A DNA stretch of 64,000 nucleotides from Bradyrhizobium sp. SZCCT0231 (GCF_018130245.1 NZ_JAFCKP010000011.1:140820-204819); one strand, 5' to 3'; shown: positions 53,347 to 63,606, counted from the stretch's first letter. The notes: a model not told the origin generated them from the sequence alone. Program-made: numbers and translations.

Positions 53347-54165
53347 ATGACGACGCCCACGGCAGTGGCGCTGGAAGATGCCAAGGTCGCGTTCCGGCTG
53401 GGGGACGGCCGGGTCTATACGGCGGTGGAGAAGGCGCATCTTGCGGTCGCGCAGGGCGAGTTCGTCGCCATCGTCGGCCCGACCGGCTGTGGGAAATCGA
53501 CGCTGCTCAATGTCGCGGCCGGCCTGCTGAAGCCGGCGGCGGGCGGCGTCAGGATATTCGACCGGCCGCTCGCGGGGCTGAACCGGGATGCCGGCTATCT
53601 GTTCCAGGCCGACGCGCTGTTCCCCTGGAAGACCGCGCTCGACAACGTCGCGATCGGACTCGAGATCAAAGGCACGCCGCGCACCGAAGCGCTGCCGCAG
53701 GCGCAGAAATGGCTGACCTCCGTCGGCCTCGGCGCCTTCGCGGGCCGCTACCCGCACATGCTCTCCGGCGGCCAGCGCAAGCGCGTGGCGCTGGCGCAGG
53801 TATTGATCCGCGATCCCAAGATCCTCTTGATGGACGAGCCATTCGGGCCGCTCGATGCACAAACGCGCCAGGTCATGGGCAACCTCCTGCTCGACTTGTG
53901 GAACGCCGACCGCAAAGCGGTGCTGTTCGTGACACATGATCTGGAAGAGGCGATCGCGCTCGCGGACCGCGTGGTGATCATGTCCGCGGGACCGTCCTCG
54001 CGCATCATCGGCGACTGGCGCGTCAGCTTGCCGCGCCCGCGCGACATCTTCGAGGTGCGCCTCGACAAGGAGTTCCATGCGCTCCATCGCGAGATCTGGA
54101 GCGTGCTCAAGGATGAGGTGATGAAGGGATACGCGCAGTCCACCCACGCGGCGGAGGCGGTCTGA
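53347..54165 (+). CDS. ABC transporter ATP-binding protein (NitT/TauT family)
   Basis: A 272-residue ATPase of the nitrate/sulfonate/taurine importer group. Walker A is GPTGCGKSTLLNVAAGLL, Q-loop YLFQADALFPWKTALDNV, signature LSGGQRKRVALAQVL, Walker B ILLMDEPFGPLDAQTR and His in VTHDLEEAI. It is the first gene of an operon with the permease (stop/start overlap) and binding protein. Confidence 0.95.
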   Translation: MTTPTAVALEDAKVAFRLGDGRVYTAVEKAHLAVAQGEFVAIVGPTGCGKSTLLNVAAGLLKPAAGGVRIFDRPLAGLNRDAGYLFQADALFPWKTALDNVAIGLEIKGTPRTEALPQAQKWLTSVGLGAFAGRYPHMLSGGQRKRVALAQVLIRDPKILLMDEPFGPLDAQTRQVMGNLLLDLWNADRKAVLFVTHDLEEAIALADRVVIMSAGPSSRIIGDWRVSLPRPRDIFEVRLDKEFHALHREIWSVLKDEVMKGYAQSTHAAEAV

Positions 54166-54953
54166 TGTCGCGCCCGACGCTGTTTGCGCTGCAAGTCCTG
54201 GTCGCGGTCGTCTGCATCGTGCTGTGGCAAGTGCTGTCGACCGTCCCCGTGTTCGGCAAGATCCTGCTGCCGCCATTCTTCTTCTCCAACCCGTTCGACG
54301 TGTTCAGCCAGATCGTGAAGTGGTTCGCCTCCGGCGTGATCTGGAAGCATCTCGGCATCACGCTGGCCGAATCGATCCTGGCCTTCGTGATCGGATCGCT
54401 CGGCGGCGTGCTGGTCGGCTTCTGGTTCGCGCGCCAGCCGCTGGTCGCCGCCGTGTTCGATCCTTACGTGAAAATGGTCAACGCGCTGCCGCGCGTGGTG
54501 CTGGCACCGATCTTCGCGCTGTGGCTCGGGCTTGGCATCTGGTCCAAGGTTGCGCTCGGCGTGACGCTGGTGTTCTTCATCGTGTTCTTCAACGTCTATC
54601 AGGGTGTGAAGGAGGTCAGCCGCACCGTGCTCGACAACGGCCGCATGCTCGGCATGAGCGAGCGGCAGTTGATGCAGCACGTCTATTGGCCATCGGCGCT
54701 GTCCTGGATGTTCTCCTCGCTGCACACGTCGGTCGGCTTCGCGGTGGTCGGCGCGGTGGTCGGCGAATATCTGGGATCGGCGGCGGGGCTCGGTTATCTC
54801 ATCCAGCAGGCCGAAGGCGTGTTCGACGTTGCCGGCGTGTTCGCCGGCATGTTCGTGCTGTCGGCCTTCGTCATCCTGATCGACTATGGCGTGACGCTGG
54901 TCGAGCGGCGCTTGTTGGTGTGGCGGCCGACCGCGTCGGACGGGCGTGGTTAG
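54165..54953 (+). CDS. ABC transporter permease (NitT/TauT family)
   Basis: A 262-residue permease with about six segments (LFALQVLVAVVCIVLWQVLS, ITLAESILAFVIGSLGGVLV). The coupling loop is VSRTVLDNGRMLGMSERQLM, and LPRVVLAPIFALWLGLGIWS is the conserved core. Its ATG overlaps the ATPase stop by one base. The binding protein gene follows after 150 bases. Confidence 0.94.
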   Translation: MSRPTLFALQVLVAVVCIVLWQVLSTVPVFGKILLPPFFFSNPFDVFSQIVKWFASGVIWKHLGITLAESILAFVIGSLGGVLVGFWFARQPLVAAVFDPYVKMVNALPRVVLAPIFALWLGLGIWSKVALGVTLVFFIVFFNVYQGVKEVSRTVLDNGRMLGMSERQLMQHVYWPSALSWMFSSLHTSVGFAVVGAVVGEYLGSAAGLGYLIQQAEGVFDVAGVFAGMFVLSAFVILIDYGVTLVERRLLVWRPTASDGRG

Positions 54954-55103
54954 GAAGCAAGTCGATTTGATTGCGTCGATGCGATCCGAGGTGCCTCTGG
55001 GCATGTTTATTGTGCCGAAAGGCCGATGGCCAGCCCACCCAGGCGGTGCTTCTCAAGCCAGTCCTGCTGCTCTATGGTGCCGCCGGCCGAACGGAGGAAA
55101 CCA

Positions 55104-56129
55104 ATGAAGAACACGATTGCCAGGCTCGCCGGCGCGCTGCTCGCGCTGATGCTCACCACCTCGCTTGCCGCGGCGCAAAGCAAGGTCACCATCGCGGTCG
55201 GCGGCGGCTCCTGCCTGTGCTATCTGCCAACGGTGCTGGCCAAGCAGCTCGGCGAATACGAGAAGGCCGGCCTCAATGTCGAGCTGGTCGACCTCAAGGG
55301 CGGCTCGGACGCGCTCAAGGCCGTGCTCGGCGGCAGTGCCGACGTCGTCTCCGGCTATTTCGACCATTGCGTCAATCTTGCGGCCAAGAAGCAGGAGCTG
55401 CAGTCCTTCGTGGTCTATGACCGCTATCCCGGCCTCGTGCTGGTGGTCGCGCCCTCGCGCACCAATGACATCAAGTCGGTCAAGGACCTTGCCGGCAAGA
55501 AGGTCGGCGTCAGTGCGCCCGGCTCCTCCACCGACTTCTTCCTCAAATATATGCTCAAGAAGAACGGGCTCGATCCCACCAGCGCCGCCGTGATCGGCGT
55601 TGGCCTTGGCGCTACCGCCGTGGCCGCGATGGAGCAGGGGCAGATCGACGCGGCCGTGATGCTCGATCCTTCGGTGACCGTGCTCCAGGGCAGCCACAAG
55701 GATCTGCGCATCCTCAGCGATACCCGTACCCAGAAGGATACGCTCGAGACATTTGGCGGCGAATATCCGGGCGGAGCGCTGTATTCGACGGCGGCCTGGG
55801 TCAATGGCCACGAGAAGGAAACGCAGGCGCTCACCAATGCGATCCTCGCCACGCTCGCCTGGATCCATTCGCATTCGCCCGAGGAGATCATGGCCAAGAT
55901 GCCGGAGGGGACGGTCGGCAAGAACAAGGATCTCTATCTCGCCGCACTGAAGAACACGATTCCGATGTATTCCGAGACCGGCAAGATGGACCCGAAGGGC
56001 GCCGACGCCGTGCTCGCCGTGTTCAGCGTCGGTTCGCCCGAGGTGGCGAACGCCAAGATCGACGTCAGCAAGACCTTCACCAACAAATTCGTCGACCAGG
56101 CCAAGAAGACGACGGGGAATGCCAAATAG
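55104..56129 (+). CDS. ABC transporter substrate-binding protein (NMT1/TauA-like)
   Basis: A 341-residue periplasmic protein with a signal sequence (MKNTIARLAGALLALMLTTS ... AAAQS). The mature protein opens KVTIAVGGGSCLCYLPTVLA and continues EYEKAGLNVELVDLKGGSDA, the NMT1/THI5-like fold. The CLC pair at the expected ligand entrance is unusual for the family. Candidate ligands are sulfonates, nitriles, pyrimidine precursors or aromatic acids; sequence alone does not decide. ACGGAGGAAACC precedes the ATG. Confidence 0.9.
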   Translation: MKNTIARLAGALLALMLTTSLAAAQSKVTIAVGGGSCLCYLPTVLAKQLGEYEKAGLNVELVDLKGGSDALKAVLGGSADVVSGYFDHCVNLAAKKQELQSFVVYDRYPGLVLVVAPSRTNDIKSVKDLAGKKVGVSAPGSSTDFFLKYMLKKNGLDPTSAAVIGVGLGATAVAAMEQGQIDAAVMLDPSVTVLQGSHKDLRILSDTRTQKDTLETFGGEYPGGALYSTAAWVNGHEKETQALTNAILATLAWIHSHSPEEIMAKMPEGTVGKNKDLYLAALKNTIPMYSETGKMDPKGADAVLAVFSVGSPEVANAKIDVSKTFTNKFVDQAKKTTGNAK

Positions 56130-56158
56130 CTGACGCGAAGGCATAGTAATCAGGCGTC

Positions 56159-56863
56159 ATGACGTCACCGGTCATTCATCGCGTCACGACGCTTGATCTT
56201 GCCGTGCGGCCGATCCCGTGGCCGTTCGCCGAGGAGCGCCGCGCCGAGATCGCGGCGCATTTCGCCGAGAAGCAGCGCGAGCTGCCGAAGATCTGGAACG
56301 GCCCCGTCCTGCTCGGGCGCGATGCCGTGTTCGCGGGCGGCCATCTCGCCGCGACCTATTTCGAGACCGATTTCGCCAGCTTCCTCGCCTGGCGCGACTG
56401 GGGCTTTCCTGATCCGGCCGTGTTCAACGGCTTCGGCATGGGCGCGCTGCGCACCTCCGACGGCGCCTTCGTGATGGGCGAGATGGCGCAGCACACCGCC
56501 AATGCGGGCCGCATCTATTTCCCTTCGGGCACGCCCGACCTCGACGACGTCAGAGATGGTACCCTCGACGTTCCCGGCAGCGTCGTCCGCGAGATCGCGG
56601 AAGAGACCGGGCTGACCGCCGAGGACTACGCGGCGGAGTCGGACTGGCATTGCGTCGTCTCCGGCCGCGCGATCGCGATGATTCAGGTCCTCAATCTGGA
56701 CATGCCGGGCGATGAAGCCCGCGTCCGGATCGAAGCCAATCTCGCGCGCGAGGCCGAGCCCGAATTGTCGGCCATTCATCTCGTGCGCGGGATGAGCGAT
56801 CTTACGCCGACCATGCCGCGATTTGTCACGGCCTTTATTGCGCAGCAGTTCGCCTCGCGCTGA
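56159..56863 (+). CDS. Nudix hydrolase-like protein
   Basis: A 234-residue protein with a Nudix helix near 142-155: VVREIAEETGLTAEDYAAES, retaining the metal-binding REIAEETG core, although the usual GX5E spacing before it is irregular (LDVPGSVV). The N-terminal 100 residues match bacterial Nudix-like proteins with a substrate region (NGPVLLGRDAVFAGGHLAAT). It starts 30 bases after the binding-protein gene on the same strand. The substrate is unknown, probably a nucleoside diphosphate derivative. Confidence 0.8.
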   Translation: MTSPVIHRVTTLDLAVRPIPWPFAEERRAEIAAHFAEKQRELPKIWNGPVLLGRDAVFAGGHLAATYFETDFASFLAWRDWGFPDPAVFNGFGMGALRTSDGAFVMGEMAQHTANAGRIYFPSGTPDLDDVRDGTLDVPGSVVREIAEETGLTAEDYAAESDWHCVVSGRAIAMIQVLNLDMPGDEARVRIEANLAREAEPELSAIHLVRGMSDLTPTMPRFVTAFIAQQFASR

Positions 56864-56872
56864 GCGCGAGGC

Positions 56873-56901
56873 TTGACATCGCCGCGCGCAGCCCATGTGA
56901 T
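56873..56901 (+). promoter_or_regulatory. Candidate promoter of the branched-chain type ABC operon
   Basis: TTGACA (56873-56878), 17-base spacer and TGTGAT (56896-56901). The -35 is ideal, the -10 poor. It lies 56 bases before the binding-protein ATG. Confidence 0.4.
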
Positions 56902-56956
56902 GGGCAAAAAAGCAAAGCAACAAGAATGCAATGCACAATCGTCCAGGGAGGTTTAG

Positions 56957-58279
56957 ATGCGCCTGCGCATGGCTGCCCGCTTGGTACGTGGGCTGTTGGT
57001 CGCGATATCAGCGACGGGCTTGACGGCTGCGGCCGAGGCCCAAGACAAGGCTCAAGAGAAGAAGCTCAAGATCGGGGTCATCTATGATCTGACGGGCCCG
57101 CTCGCCGGCGGCGGTTCGGAGCTGCAATATACCGGCGCAAGGATCATGCTGGATCAGTACAGCGCGAAAGGCGTCGAAGGCTACAAGATCGAGGCGATCT
57201 ATGCCGATGCTCAGAGCAAGCCGGATGTCGCCATCAATGAAGCGATCCGTTTGATCGAGCAGGAAAAGGTCGACATGCTGCTCGGCTTCTTCTCCTCGGC
57301 GCAATGCGTGCCGGTGGCAGCGCGCGTCGAGCAGCTGAAGAAGTTCATGTGGATCACGACCTGCATTTCGTCCGCGGTGCTGGAGAACAAGAACTACAAA
57401 TACGTCTTCCGGCCGCAGGCCTCCGGCGACCAGTTCGGCATGATGACGATGGATTTCATCGCGCAGAATGCCAAGGAGAAGCTCGGCAAGGACCCGAAGG
57501 ACCTGCGGGTCGCCATCATCCACGAGGACGGCGCCTACGGCGTCGACGTTGCCAAAGGCAATGAGGCCGGCGCCAAGAAGGCCGGTTTCAACATCGTGCT
57601 CAGAGAGGGCTATTCGGCGACGGCCCCGGATTTGTCTGCGCTGGTCACCAAGCTGAAGCGGGCCAAGCCGGATGTGGTCTTCCACACCGGCTACAATCCC
57701 GACATCACCCTGTTGCTCCGGCAAGCCCGCGAGCAGGGGCTGAAGTTCGGCGCACTGGTAGGACATGGCGCCGGCTACGGGGTCTATGAGAAGCTCAAGG
57801 AAGGCCTGGGCGCCGATGCCAACTACGTCTTCAACACCGATCCGATCTCGATCTGGCTCGCCAACCAGAAGAGCATGGATCCGAAGCTGCCGCCGGTCAT
57901 CAAGGCGGTTGGCGAGGAGTTCGACAAGCGCAAGCCGGGCGTCGCCATCCGTTCGGCCCATGTCGGCATGGCTGCGTCCAACACCTACTTGTTCCTGACC
58001 GACGTGCTGCCGCGAGCAATCAAGAAATATGGCGGCGTAGATCCCGACTCCCTGCGCAAGGCGGCACTGGACACCGACATACCCGAAGGCGGCACCATGC
58101 TCGGCTTCGGCGTCAAATTCCACGGTGAGGGCTTGCCAATGGCCGGCCAGAACGAGCGCTCGTTCCCCGTCGTGATCCAGTACGTCGACGACAAGTCCTA
58201 TGTGGTGTGGCCCAAGAGTCAGGCGCAGCGCGAGGCTGTGCTGCCGCTGCCCAAGGGCACCACCTACAGCAACCAGTAG
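56957..58279 (+). CDS. ABC transporter substrate-binding protein, branched-chain amino-acid type
   Basis: A 440-residue Peripla_BP_6 protein. Signal peptide MRLRMAARLVRGLLVAISAT to about residue 29 (AEAQ). The mature part has KIGVIYDLTGPLAGGGSELQ, INEAIRLIEQEKVDMLLGFF and LRVAIIHEDGAYGVDVAKGN. Ligands of this branch include branched-chain amino acids, amides, urea and aromatic acids. AGGGAGG precedes the ATG. It begins a five-gene transporter operon. Confidence 0.93.
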   Translation: MRLRMAARLVRGLLVAISATGLTAAAEAQDKAQEKKLKIGVIYDLTGPLAGGGSELQYTGARIMLDQYSAKGVEGYKIEAIYADAQSKPDVAINEAIRLIEQEKVDMLLGFFSSAQCVPVAARVEQLKKFMWITTCISSAVLENKNYKYVFRPQASGDQFGMMTMDFIAQNAKEKLGKDPKDLRVAIIHEDGAYGVDVAKGNEAGAKKAGFNIVLREGYSATAPDLSALVTKLKRAKPDVVFHTGYNPDITLLLRQAREQGLKFGALVGHGAGYGVYEKLKEGLGADANYVFNTDPISIWLANQKSMDPKLPPVIKAVGEEFDKRKPGVAIRSAHVGMAASNTYLFLTDVLPRAIKKYGGVDPDSLRKAALDTDIPEGGTMLGFGVKFHGEGLPMAGQNERSFPVVIQYVDDKSYVVWPKSQAQREAVLPLPKGTTYSNQ

Positions 58280-58291
58280 CGGAGTCCTCCG

Positions 58292-59059
58292 GTGTTGGAA
58301 GTCAGCGGACTGGTGAAGCGGTTTGGCGGCTTCACCGCCGTGAACAACGTGTCGTTCCGGGTCGACCAGGGCGAGATCCTCGGCCTGATCGGCCCCAACG
58401 GCTCGGGCAAGAGCACGATCTTCAACATGCTCTCCGGCACGCTGGCGCCGACCTCCGGATCGATCCTGTTCGCCGGGCACGAGATCGCAGGCCTTGCGCC
58501 GCACCGGATCATCAACCGCGGCATCGGCCGCACCTTCCAGATTCCGCGTCCCTTCCGTCGCCTGACCATCTTCGAGAACGTCGCGCTCGCCGGCTTCTAC
58601 GGCCAGGGCCGCCACAGCCGCGCCAAGGCCGAGGAGGCGGCCGAGCGCTCGCTGGCGATGGTCGGGCTGCCGACCGACCGCCATGCCAGCGTCGATGGGC
58701 TCGGCGCAGCGGGGCTGAAGAAGCTGGAGCTTGCGAAAGCGCTCGCCACCGCGCCGAAGCTGCTGCTCGCCGACGAGAGCCTCGGCGGTCTCGACGAGGC
58801 CGAGATGGACCAGGCCGCGGACATGCTGCGCAACATCCGCGACGAGCTCGGCATCACCATCATCTGGGTCGAGCACATCATGGGCGTGTTGATGCGCGTC
58901 GTCGATCGCGTCATGGTGCTCGATCACGGCGAGAAGATCTCGGAAGGCCTGCCGAGCGCGGTCGCGGGCGATCCGCGCGTCATCGAGGTCTATCTCGGCA
59001 CCGATGCCGAGACCACGCAGGCCGCGGCCGCCGAAGCGCGCCGCCGGGCGGGAGGCTAG
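58292..59059 (+). CDS. livG: Branched-chain type ABC transporter ATP-binding protein LivG
   Basis: A 255-residue ATPase. Walker A GPNGSGKSTIFNMLSGTL; Q-loop RTFQIPRPFRRLTIFENV; Walker B LLLADESLGGLDEAEMD; His in WVEHIMGVLM. The signature reads LGAAGLKKLELAKALA in place of LSxGQ-type sequence, a common LivG variant (the usual reads LxYGxQR). GTG start at 58292, 12 bases after the receptor stop. Confidence 0.92.
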   Translation: MLEVSGLVKRFGGFTAVNNVSFRVDQGEILGLIGPNGSGKSTIFNMLSGTLAPTSGSILFAGHEIAGLAPHRIINRGIGRTFQIPRPFRRLTIFENVALAGFYGQGRHSRAKAEEAAERSLAMVGLPTDRHASVDGLGAAGLKKLELAKALATAPKLLLADESLGGLDEAEMDQAADMLRNIRDELGITIIWVEHIMGVLMRVVDRVMVLDHGEKISEGLPSAVAGDPRVIEVYLGTDAETTQAAAAEARRRAGG

Positions 59060-59062
59060 GCG

Positions 59063-59766
<704 letters not shown>

Positions 59767-59767
<1 letters not shown>

Positions 59768-60654
59768 TGGGCATGCAGGCGTTGCTGGACGTTTTCGACA
59801 TCTACCTGCTGGAGGCCGTGATCAACGGCATCCTGCTCGGCGGCGTGCTGGCGCTGCTGGCGCTCGGGCTCAACCTGATCTTCGGCGTCATCGACGTGAC
59901 CTGGATCTGCTACGCCGAACTCGTGATGATCGGCATGTACGGCATGTATTTCATGGTGCAGTATTACGGCATCAGCTATTTCGTTGCCGCCCCGCTCACC
60001 ATCCTGCTCGTCGCCGTGCTTGGCGCGGCGCTGCACTACCTCGTGATCGCGCCGCTGCTCACGGCGCCGCCGATCAACCAGCTGCTCGCGACCGGCGGGG
60101 TGCTGTTCGTGCTGCAGAGCTTTGCCACGGTCGCCTTCGGCATCGACTTCCGCAATCTCGGCATCCGCCTGCCGGTGCTCGCCTTCGGCGACATGAATTT
60201 CAGCTATGCGCGACTGCTCTCGTTCGTCGCCGCGCTGGTCGGCATGGTCGCGGTCTATCTGTTCATGACGCGCACCTTCACCGGCACCGCGATCCGCGCC
60301 ATCTCGCAGGACCGGCAGATCATGGCGCTGATGGGGGTCGATACCAAGCGGATCTACCTCATCACCTCCGCGCTCGGCGGCGCACTCGCCGGCCTCGCGG
60401 CCTGCCTGCTGGTGCTGCAATACGACGTGCATCCCTTCGTCGGCCTCTCCTTCGGGCCGATCACCTTCCTGATCTGCGTGCTCGGGGGTCTCGGCAATTT
60501 CATCGGCGGCTTCATCGCGGCCTTCGTGTTCGCGGAGATCATCTCGCTCGGTGGCCTGTTCTCCGACCTCGAATGGGGCTATGTGCTCGCCTTCGCCTTC
60601 TTCATCGTCATGATGTTCATCCGGCCCGCGGGCCTGCTCGCGAGGCGGCGATGA
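59767..60654 (+). CDS. livH: Branched-chain type ABC transporter permease LivH
   Basis: A 295-residue permease with about eight segments: EAVINGILLGGVLALLALGL, ISYFVAAPLTILLVAVLGAA and others. The ATP-subunit contact loop is TGTAIRAISQDRQIMALMGV. Starts at the ATG overlapping the livF stop (a second ATG two codons later is possible) and ends overlapping livM by four bases. Confidence 0.94.
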
Positions 60655-61670
60655 TGGGGCGGGGACGGCTTGCGGCATGGGGGCTGGGGTTGGCGGCGCT
60701 GGTTGCGCTGCCCTTCGTCTATCGCGATCCCTATCACCTGCACATTTTGGTGCTGATCCTGATCTGGTCGTTCGCCTACACCTCCTGGTCGATGATGGGG
60801 CGGTTTGGCCTCGTCTCGCTCGGGCATGGCGGCTTCATGGGCATTGGTGCCTACGTCACCGCGCTGTTGTGGAATCACCTGGGACTGTCGCCCTGGATCG
60901 GCATTCCCATCAGCATGGCGGCGGCCGGCGCGCTGGCGCTGATCGTCGGCTATCCCTGCTTCCGCTTCCGCATCACCGGGCACTATTTCGTGCTGGTGAC
61001 GCTGGCGCTGTCGGGCATCGTGCTCCAGGTCATCACCGCGACACGTGACTATACCGGTGGCTCGCTCGGCTACACGCCGAACCGGACCTCGGGCAACAAG
61101 CTGCTGGCGCTGCAATTCGATGACAAGACGACCTGGTACCTGATCGCGCTCGGAGTCTGGCTGTTCGGCATCGTGGTCTGGCACTGGGTCGACCGCAGCA
61201 TGGCCCGCTATGCGCTGGAGGCGATCTCGGAGGACGAGGACGCCGCGGCCGCGGCCGGTGTCGACGTCACCGCCGAGAAGCTGAAGATCACGCTGCTCAG
61301 CGCGCTGATGACGGCGCTGGCCGGTGCGATCTATTGCCAGTACCAGATGTTCATCACGCCGGACACCGTCAGCGGCATCGCGGTGTCGCTGCAGATGGTG
61401 TTCGCTGCCATCGTCGGCGGCCTGTTCGTCTCGCTCGGCCCGACTGTCGGCGCGATCATCACCATTCTGCTGGCCGAGACGCTGCGCATCGGCTTCGGCA
61501 CCCAGGCGGTCGGCTGGGACAACCTCGTCTACGGCGTGCTGCTCGTGCTTTTCATCATATTCCTTCCCAAGGGCATCCTTGGTAGCTTGCTCGACCGATT
61601 GAAGCCGCAACGCAAGGTGCCCCGCGCTCATGAACAAGAAGCCGTCCAAGTCGCTCGCCCAGGAGCTTGA
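60651..61670 (+). CDS. livM: Branched-chain type ABC transporter permease LivM
   Basis: A 339-residue second permease: FAYTSWSMMGRFGLVSLGHG, GGFMGIGAYVTALLWNHLGL, the coupling loop YALEAISEDEDAAAAAGVDV and GGLFVSLGPTVGAIITILLA. The end KVPRAHEQEAVQVARPGA is encoded in sequence that is also the start of the polyphosphate kinase gene in another frame (41-base overlap). Confidence 0.94.
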   Translation: MMGRGRLAAWGLGLAALVALPFVYRDPYHLHILVLILIWSFAYTSWSMMGRFGLVSLGHGGFMGIGAYVTALLWNHLGLSPWIGIPISMAAAGALALIVGYPCFRFRITGHYFVLVTLALSGIVLQVITATRDYTGGSLGYTPNRTSGNKLLALQFDDKTTWYLIALGVWLFGIVVWHWVDRSMARYALEAISEDEDAAAAAGVDVTAEKLKITLLSALMTALAGAIYCQYQMFITPDTVSGIAVSLQMVFAAIVGGLFVSLGPTVGAIITILLAETLRIGFGTQAVGWDNLVYGVLLVLFIIFLPKGILGSLLDRLKPQRKVPRAHEQEAVQVARPGA

Positions 61671-62559
61671 CCGCTACATCACGCCATTCCGCTACGATGG
61701 CTCGGGCAAGTTTCATCTCGAGGACCATAAGACCGACGAGAAGGGCGACCTCGACAAGGAGAGAGCGCTGGCGATTCTCGACGCCAACAAGAAGCGGCTG
61801 ATCGAGTATCAGGAGAAGCTTTACGCGCAGGACCGCTGGTCGCTCCTGATCGTGTTCCAGGCCATGGACGCCGCCGGCAAGGACAGTGCGATCAAGGCGA
61901 TCTTCGAGGGCATCAATCCGCAGGGCTGCGAAGTCACGGCCTTCAAGGCGCCGAGTAGCAAGGAGCTCGACCACGACTTTCTCTGGCGCCACGTGATCGC
62001 ACTGCCCGAGCGCGGGCGTATCGGCATCTTCAACCGCTCGCACTACGAGGAATGCCTGGTGACGCGTGTGCACCCGGAGATTCTCGCCAAGGAGAAGCTG
62101 CCGCCAAAGCTCGTGACCAAGAACATCTGGAAGGAGCGGTTCGAGGACATATCCGCCTTCGAGCGCTATCTCTGCCGCAACGGCACCGTGGTGCTGAAGT
62201 TCTTCCTGAACGTGTCCAAGGAAGAGCAGCGCGAGCGCTTTCTCGAGCGGCTGGAGGATCCGGCCAAGCAGTGGAAGTTCTCCATGGACGACATCAAGGA
62301 GCGCGCGCTGTGGCCGCGCTACCAGGCGGTCTACCAGGACATCGTCCGCCACACCGCGACCTCCCATGCGCCCTGGTACGTCGTGCCCGCCGATCACAAA
62401 TGGTTCGCCCGCGTCGTGATCGGCTCGGTGATCAATGCAGCGCTCGAAAAGCTCGACCTGCGCTTCCCCCGCGCCGACAAGGCCTCGCTGGAGGAGTTCG
62501 AGCAAGTGCGCAAGGCGCTGGAGAAGGAGGGGACGGGAGGCAAGAAGCAAGCAACGTGA
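61630..62559 (+). CDS. ppk2: Polyphosphate kinase 2 family protein
   Basis: A 309-residue PPK2 enzyme transferring phosphate between polyphosphate and a nucleotide. Walker A is QAMDAAGKDSAIKAIF (about 77-92), Walker-B-like GRIGIFNRSHYEECLVTRVH (about 128-147), and the lid region RYLCRNGTVVLKFFLNVSKE. The single-domain form and residue pattern suit a class I (ADP/GDP) or class III (AMP and ADP) PPK2; which one is undecided. It overlaps livM by 41 bases and the lipase gene by four, so all are on one transcript. Confidence 0.93.
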   Translation: MNKKPSKSLAQELDRYITPFRYDGSGKFHLEDHKTDEKGDLDKERALAILDANKKRLIEYQEKLYAQDRWSLLIVFQAMDAAGKDSAIKAIFEGINPQGCEVTAFKAPSSKELDHDFLWRHVIALPERGRIGIFNRSHYEECLVTRVHPEILAKEKLPPKLVTKNIWKERFEDISAFERYLCRNGTVVLKFFLNVSKEEQRERFLERLEDPAKQWKFSMDDIKERALWPRYQAVYQDIVRHTATSHAPWYVVPADHKWFARVVIGSVINAALEKLDLRFPRADKASLEEFEQVRKALEKEGTGGKKQAT

Positions 62560-63593
62560 CAGCCAACCCGATCTCCGACCGCAAGACCGTCAACTTCGCG
62601 CTCCAGGGCGGCGGCGCGCACGGCGCCTTCGTCTGGGGCGTGCTCGACCAGGTGCTCGAAGACGGCAGGCTCGCGATCGAGGCGGTCAGCGCCACCAGTG
62701 CCGGCGCCATGAATGCGGTGGCGATGGCCTCCGGCATGGCGCATGGAGGCGCGGAGGCCGCGCGGGAAAGCCTGTACGCATTCTGGTACGAAGTGTCGCG
62801 CATGGACGTGGCGTACGATCTGATGTCGCCGCTGAACCAGTGGATCCAGGCCATGAGGCTGCCGCCGGAATATCATCCGGTCCACGCCATCATCCACACG
62901 CTGACGCACACGCTGCCGCCTGGCCTGCTCAATCCCTTTCATTTCAATCCGCTCCGCGCGCTGCTGCAGCGCGTGGTCGATTTCGACCGGCTCAACTCCT
63001 CGCCCGAGGCGCCGCAGCTGTTTCTCAACGCCACCAACGTCCGCACCGGCAAGATCAAGGTGTTCCAGAGCCCGCGTCTCACGGCGGATACCGTGCTCGC
63101 CTCGGCCTGCCTGCCGCCCTATTTCCAGGCCGTCGAGATCGACGGCGAGCACTATTGGGATGGCGGCTATCTCGGCAATCCCGCGATCTATCCGCTGATC
63201 TACCGCAAGGGCAGTCACGACGTCATCATCGTGCAGGTCACGGCGATCCGGCGCAACGAGCTGCCGACCAGTGCAGCCGATGTCCTCCACCGCATCAACG
63301 AGATCAGCTTCAATTCGTCATTGATGCGCGAGATGCGCGCGATCGCCTTCGCCACCCGGCTGATCGACGACGGCGAACTCGACAGCGACCGGCATAGCCG
63401 CATGTACATGCATTGGATCGGCAACGACGATTTGATGTCGCAGCTCGGCACGGCCACGCAGTTTCACCCCGAATGGAGCCTGTTGTGCCGCCTGCGCGAT
63501 GAGGGCCGCGAGGCGGCGCGAAGCTGGCTGGCGCGAAACTTCGACCAGATCGGAAAGTCCTCGACGGTCGACCTGGCGCACATGTTTCTCTAG
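62556..63593 (+). CDS. Patatin-like phospholipase
   Basis: A 345-residue patatin-fold acyl hydrolase. The oxyanion loop is FALQGGGAHGAFVWGVLDQV; the nucleophile elbow is VSATSAGAMNAV with Ser48 (A-x-S-x-G in place of G-x-S-x-G); the catalytic Asp is in YWDGGYLGNPAIYPLI. No signal peptide or membrane segment, so it is a cytoplasmic or secreted-without-signal protein. The GTG at 62556 overlaps the ppk2 stop. Several relatives act in polyhydroxybutyrate or phospholipid turnover; substrate not determinable here. Confidence 0.92.
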   Translation: MTANPISDRKTVNFALQGGGAHGAFVWGVLDQVLEDGRLAIEAVSATSAGAMNAVAMASGMAHGGAEAARESLYAFWYEVSRMDVAYDLMSPLNQWIQAMRLPPEYHPVHAIIHTLTHTLPPGLLNPFHFNPLRALLQRVVDFDRLNSSPEAPQLFLNATNVRTGKIKVFQSPRLTADTVLASACLPPYFQAVEIDGEHYWDGGYLGNPAIYPLIYRKGSHDVIIVQVTAIRRNELPTSAADVLHRINEISFNSSLMREMRAIAFATRLIDDGELDSDRHSRMYMHWIGNDDLMSQLGTATQFHPEWSLLCRLRDEGREAARSWLARNFDQIGKSSTVDLAHMFL

Positions 63594-63606
63594 GCGGCTG
63601 AGCCGT

